Positions 5,583 to 6,825 of a DNA stretch of 6,825 nt are shown here, piece after piece; position 1 is the first letter of the stretch, and the number at the start of each line of letters is the position of its first letter. This DNA comes from Limnoglobus sp. GTDB lineage: Bacteria > Planctomycetota > Planctomycetia > Gemmatales > Gemmataceae. The stretch spans positions 1 to 6,825 of the forward strand of contig JANXNT010000864.1 of the NCBI GenBank assembly GCA_025353985.1, read 5' to 3'. The notes beneath the pieces are model-generated. The model was not told where the DNA came from. It was given only the letters and a program-made list of their open reading frames with translations, and did no database searches. A program made the position numbers and the translations under genes.

Positions 5583-6092
5583 ATGAGCAATCTTTTCCAG
5601 TACGTTGGTCCGAAGGCGATCCTCGACCGGATGGGGGAAGCCCCGCCGGGGAAACGTATTGAGTCTGTCGCCGACCTGCGGGAGTGGCTGCATTCGACCG
5701 GACAGCGGCCCAACCGCGTGGGACTCATCCCCTTAACATTCGTCATTGACGAAGACGGCGGCCTCCGCGTGGCCGACCGGGCATCCGAGCACGTCGCCTG
5801 TTCGGGTCGGATGCCGGTCCGCTCGGCGGGTGAGATGTTCCTCCGCGTGGTCGGGAACGGGGTGGAAGTCGAGGAGGTGTCGAACTAACCCACCGGCTTC
5901 TGCCCGACACCGACTTCTTGGCCTGCCGTCGCTGCCGCCCTCGATCCGCTCGGCATCCGGCACCCCGGTCGGTTCACAGCTGAGATTACGTTCCGTCGCT
6001 GTACCTCCTGCGGGGAGCGGAACGTGGTCAAAGACAACTGGTTCACCTGCGGCGTGTGCGGAGCCGATTTGCCGCACGAGTGGAACTTCTGA
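5583..6092 (+). pseudogene. Zinc-ribbon protein of unknown function interrupted by one in-frame TAA
   Basis: From the ATG at 5583 the frame runs 101 codons (MSNLFQYVGP through GVEVEEVSN), meets TAA at 5886-5888, then continues in the same frame for 67 codons (PTGFCPTP, then AALDPLGIRHPG) to TGA at 6090-6092. The second part has no ATG, GTG or TTG start before its zinc ribbon, C140-x2-C143 and C156-x2-C159, and ends LPHEWNF. I recall a widespread bacterial family in which these halves are one protein, with VSN-Q-STGYCPEP spanning this point. That implies a CAA to TAA change (C to T). The N-terminal half includes a segment TFVIDEDGGLRVADRASEHV typical of that family. ATG 5583, with GGGGA seven bases upstream, is preferred over ATG 5565. 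The 101-residue fragment may still be made but lacks the zinc ribbon. Function of the family is unknown to me. Confidence 0.75.
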
Positions 6093-6146
6093 GCGACGAA
6101 ACCGCGATGGGCCTCATATGCCACAGAGCAAGCCGGGAAGAATGCC

Positions 6147-6412
6147 ATGCAGACCGACGAAATCGTTCCGATTCTGGAGCCGTGGCGGGTCAAGCAATGA
6201 CCCGCGTGGAAGCCACTTATCGAGGATGGCGAGGGCCGGCGACCGCCTCGAAGTTCTGTGGCACGCCCTGGAAGGAGCCGGACGCACCGTGGCCCGACTG
6301 CGGGCACTGCCGCCAGCCGCTACAAGCGTTTCTCCAACTCGACCTGAGCGACCTCCCCGCTACCTACTTATCATCACTTTTTAGTATCGCTGGAGTGGAG
6401 AAGTTAACGTGA
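6147..6412 (+). pseudogene. DUF1963-like gene remnant: one stop, one frameshift, lost 3' half
   Basis: The ATG at 6147, with GGGAAG six bases upstream, opens MQTDEIVPILEPWRVKQ, then TGA at 6198-6200, then the same frame continues PAWKPLIEDGEG. After 6236 the reading moves to another frame: ATASKFCGTPWKEPDAPWPD, then CGHCRQPLQAFLQLDLSDLP. Restoring one C in the GGGCC run at 6233-6237 rejoins the frames, and the TGA is best explained as CGA (Arg) to TGA. The SKFCGTPW..WP.CGHC..PL..FLQLDL.DLP pattern resembles the N-terminal part of DUF1963/YwqG-like proteins, including a C-x2-C pair. Similarity stops near 6360, after which the frame runs out at TGA 6410-6412, so the rest of the gene is gone. 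Three separate lesions make it a clear pseudogene. The function of the family is not established. Confidence 0.65.
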
Positions 6413-6427
6413 ACTTGGTCGGCGTGA

Positions 6428-6441
6428 TTTCTGCTGGAAAC
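6428..6441. repeat. Imperfect palindrome TTTC-N5-GAAA, copy 1
   Basis: TTTCTGCTGGAAAC shares TTTCTG and GAAAC, at identical spacing, with the perfect palindrome 55 bp downstream at 6482-6496. Its own dyad is limited to TTTC...GAAA. Confidence 0.3.
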
Positions 6442-6481
6442 GACGCGACCGCCCGGAGTAGGTAGTCAGAGTGGGCCGAGC

Positions 6482-6496
6482 GTTTCTGACAGAAAC
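6482..6496. repeat. Perfect 15-bp palindrome, copy 2
   Basis: GTTTCTG-A-CAGAAAC has perfect 7-bp arms around one central base. It lies 7 bp before an ATG at 6504 that opens a short frame (MLASWLNV), and ahead of the start-less remnant at 6523-6708. It could be an operator for whatever gene once began here. No promoter boxes are clear around it. Confidence 0.4.
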
Positions 6497-6522
6497 ACAC
6501 ACCATGTTAGCCAGTTGGTTGA

Positions 6523-6708
6523 ACGTGCGGTGCCGACCAAGCCGTCAGGGCCGAGTGGCTGCAACGGGAGCGGGAGGTTGTTGGCGAGATCAAGGGATTG
6601 CCGCGTGAGGAGCGACTGAAAGTTTGGGAGCAGAAAACCGGCAACAGCGAGGAGTCGTTGTACCGCCGGCTGGCGGAATTCTACGATGGGTTCGCCGGTG
6701 CGAAGTGA
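6523..6708 (+). pseudogene. C-terminal remnant of an unrecognised gene (61 codons, no start)
   Basis: The frame from just after a TGA (6520-6522) to TGA (6706-6708) encodes a clearly protein-like sequence: ADQAVRAEWLQREREVVGEI, then LPREERLKVWEQKTGNSEES, then LYRRLAEFYDGFAGAK. It has alternating charged and hydrophobic residues typical of helices, and EERLKVWEQKTGNSEESLYRR has the look of a helix-turn-helix. No ATG or GTG occurs in frame; only a TTG at about codon 27. A nearby ATG at 6504 in another frame (MLASWLNV) could be the original start if a base was gained or lost near 6525-6535. I do not recognise the family. It is probably a decayed or truncated gene, in line with its three damaged neighbours. 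Long open frames on the opposite strand here read as low-quality shadows. Confidence 0.5.
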
Positions 6709-6778
6709 GAAAACCGGGCGAGCGGCGGGCTGGCCGGTGTATCTGGTTTTGGCCGAGTCCGGTTTTTCCCTCATTCGG

Positions 6779-6802
6779 AAACGTCTTATTTTTCAAGCGT
6801 TT
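6779..6802. other. AT-rich imperfect hairpin near right edge
   Basis: AAACG-T-CTT, a 7-base loop, then AAG-CGTTT form an imperfect stem of 8 pairs with one bulged T. On the plus strand it lies about 70 bp after the last stop codon and is followed by a T-run of only four. It might be a weak terminator for the plus-strand genes. The rest of 6709-6825 holds no gene that I can see. Confidence 0.25.
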
Positions 6803-6825
6803 TCTCATTTCGAGAACATTCAAAC

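Noticed and set aside
6466..6774. 102-codon minus-strand open frame
   Set aside because: It is antisense to the plus-strand remnant at 6523-6708, whose helix-like sequence and codon choice look more genuine. No similarity is recognised for the minus-strand version.
1..6825. CRISPR arrays, tRNA or rRNA genes, complete insertion sequences
   Set aside because: I looked for regularly spaced repeats, cloverleaf patterns and transposase motifs on both strands and saw none.

Overview
The window looks like a chromosomal segment of a planctomycete, probably of the Gemmata type. This is judged from the high GC content, paired lipoproteins carrying a C-x(n)-CC-x2-C metal motif, and small gene families that I associate with that phylum. 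The assignment is inferred from family resemblance and was not confirmed by any search.

Left part (about 1-2854, all on the minus strand, so transcription runs from high to low coordinates). In transcription order this holds a 5'-truncated metallophosphoesterase (2267-2854), then a tightly packed ADP-heptose cluster: rfaE2 (heptose-1-phosphate adenylyltransferase, 1716-2219), gmhB (heptose-1,7-bisphosphate phosphatase, 1172-1726) and rfaE1 (heptose-7-phosphate kinase, 192-1175). The reading frames overlap (11 bp, then a 4-bp ATGA), which suggests translational coupling. A partial coiled-coil DUF1640-type gene follows and runs off the left edge. Together the three enzymes turn sedoheptulose-7-phosphate-derived heptose-7-phosphate into ADP-heptose, for LPS core or other surface glycans. 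The isomerase (gmhA) and epimerase (hldD) are not in the window.

Middle part (2874-4960, minus strand). Three exported proteins look like a metal-handling set: a small Cys-rich secreted protein (4407-4871), a lipoprotein with a TRASH-like C-terminal Cys motif (3341-4204), and a second lipoprotein with the same kind of motif (2874-3302). A good sigma70-type promoter (TTGACA-N17-TACCAT) with two palindromes lying over its -35 box and spacer sits ahead of the first gene. No efflux pump gene is present here. The module's last stop codon lies only about 20 bp from where phosphatase similarity begins in mid-domain, so this is a recombination or insertion junction that cost the phosphatase its N-terminal catalytic motifs.

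Right part (about 5200-6710, plus strand). This is a run of damaged small genes: a 94-codon gene with an apparent loss of one C (5201-5484); a 169-codon zinc-ribbon protein interrupted by one in-frame TAA (5583-6092); a DUF1963-like gene with one in-frame TGA, one apparent loss of a C, and no 3' half (6147-about 6360); and a start-less 61-codon tail of an unrecognised gene (6523-6708). The lesions are small and similar in kind (C to T stops, lost C in C-runs), pointing to recent decay or, less interestingly, sequencing error. Two related palindromes (6428-6441 and 6482-6496) precede the last remnant.
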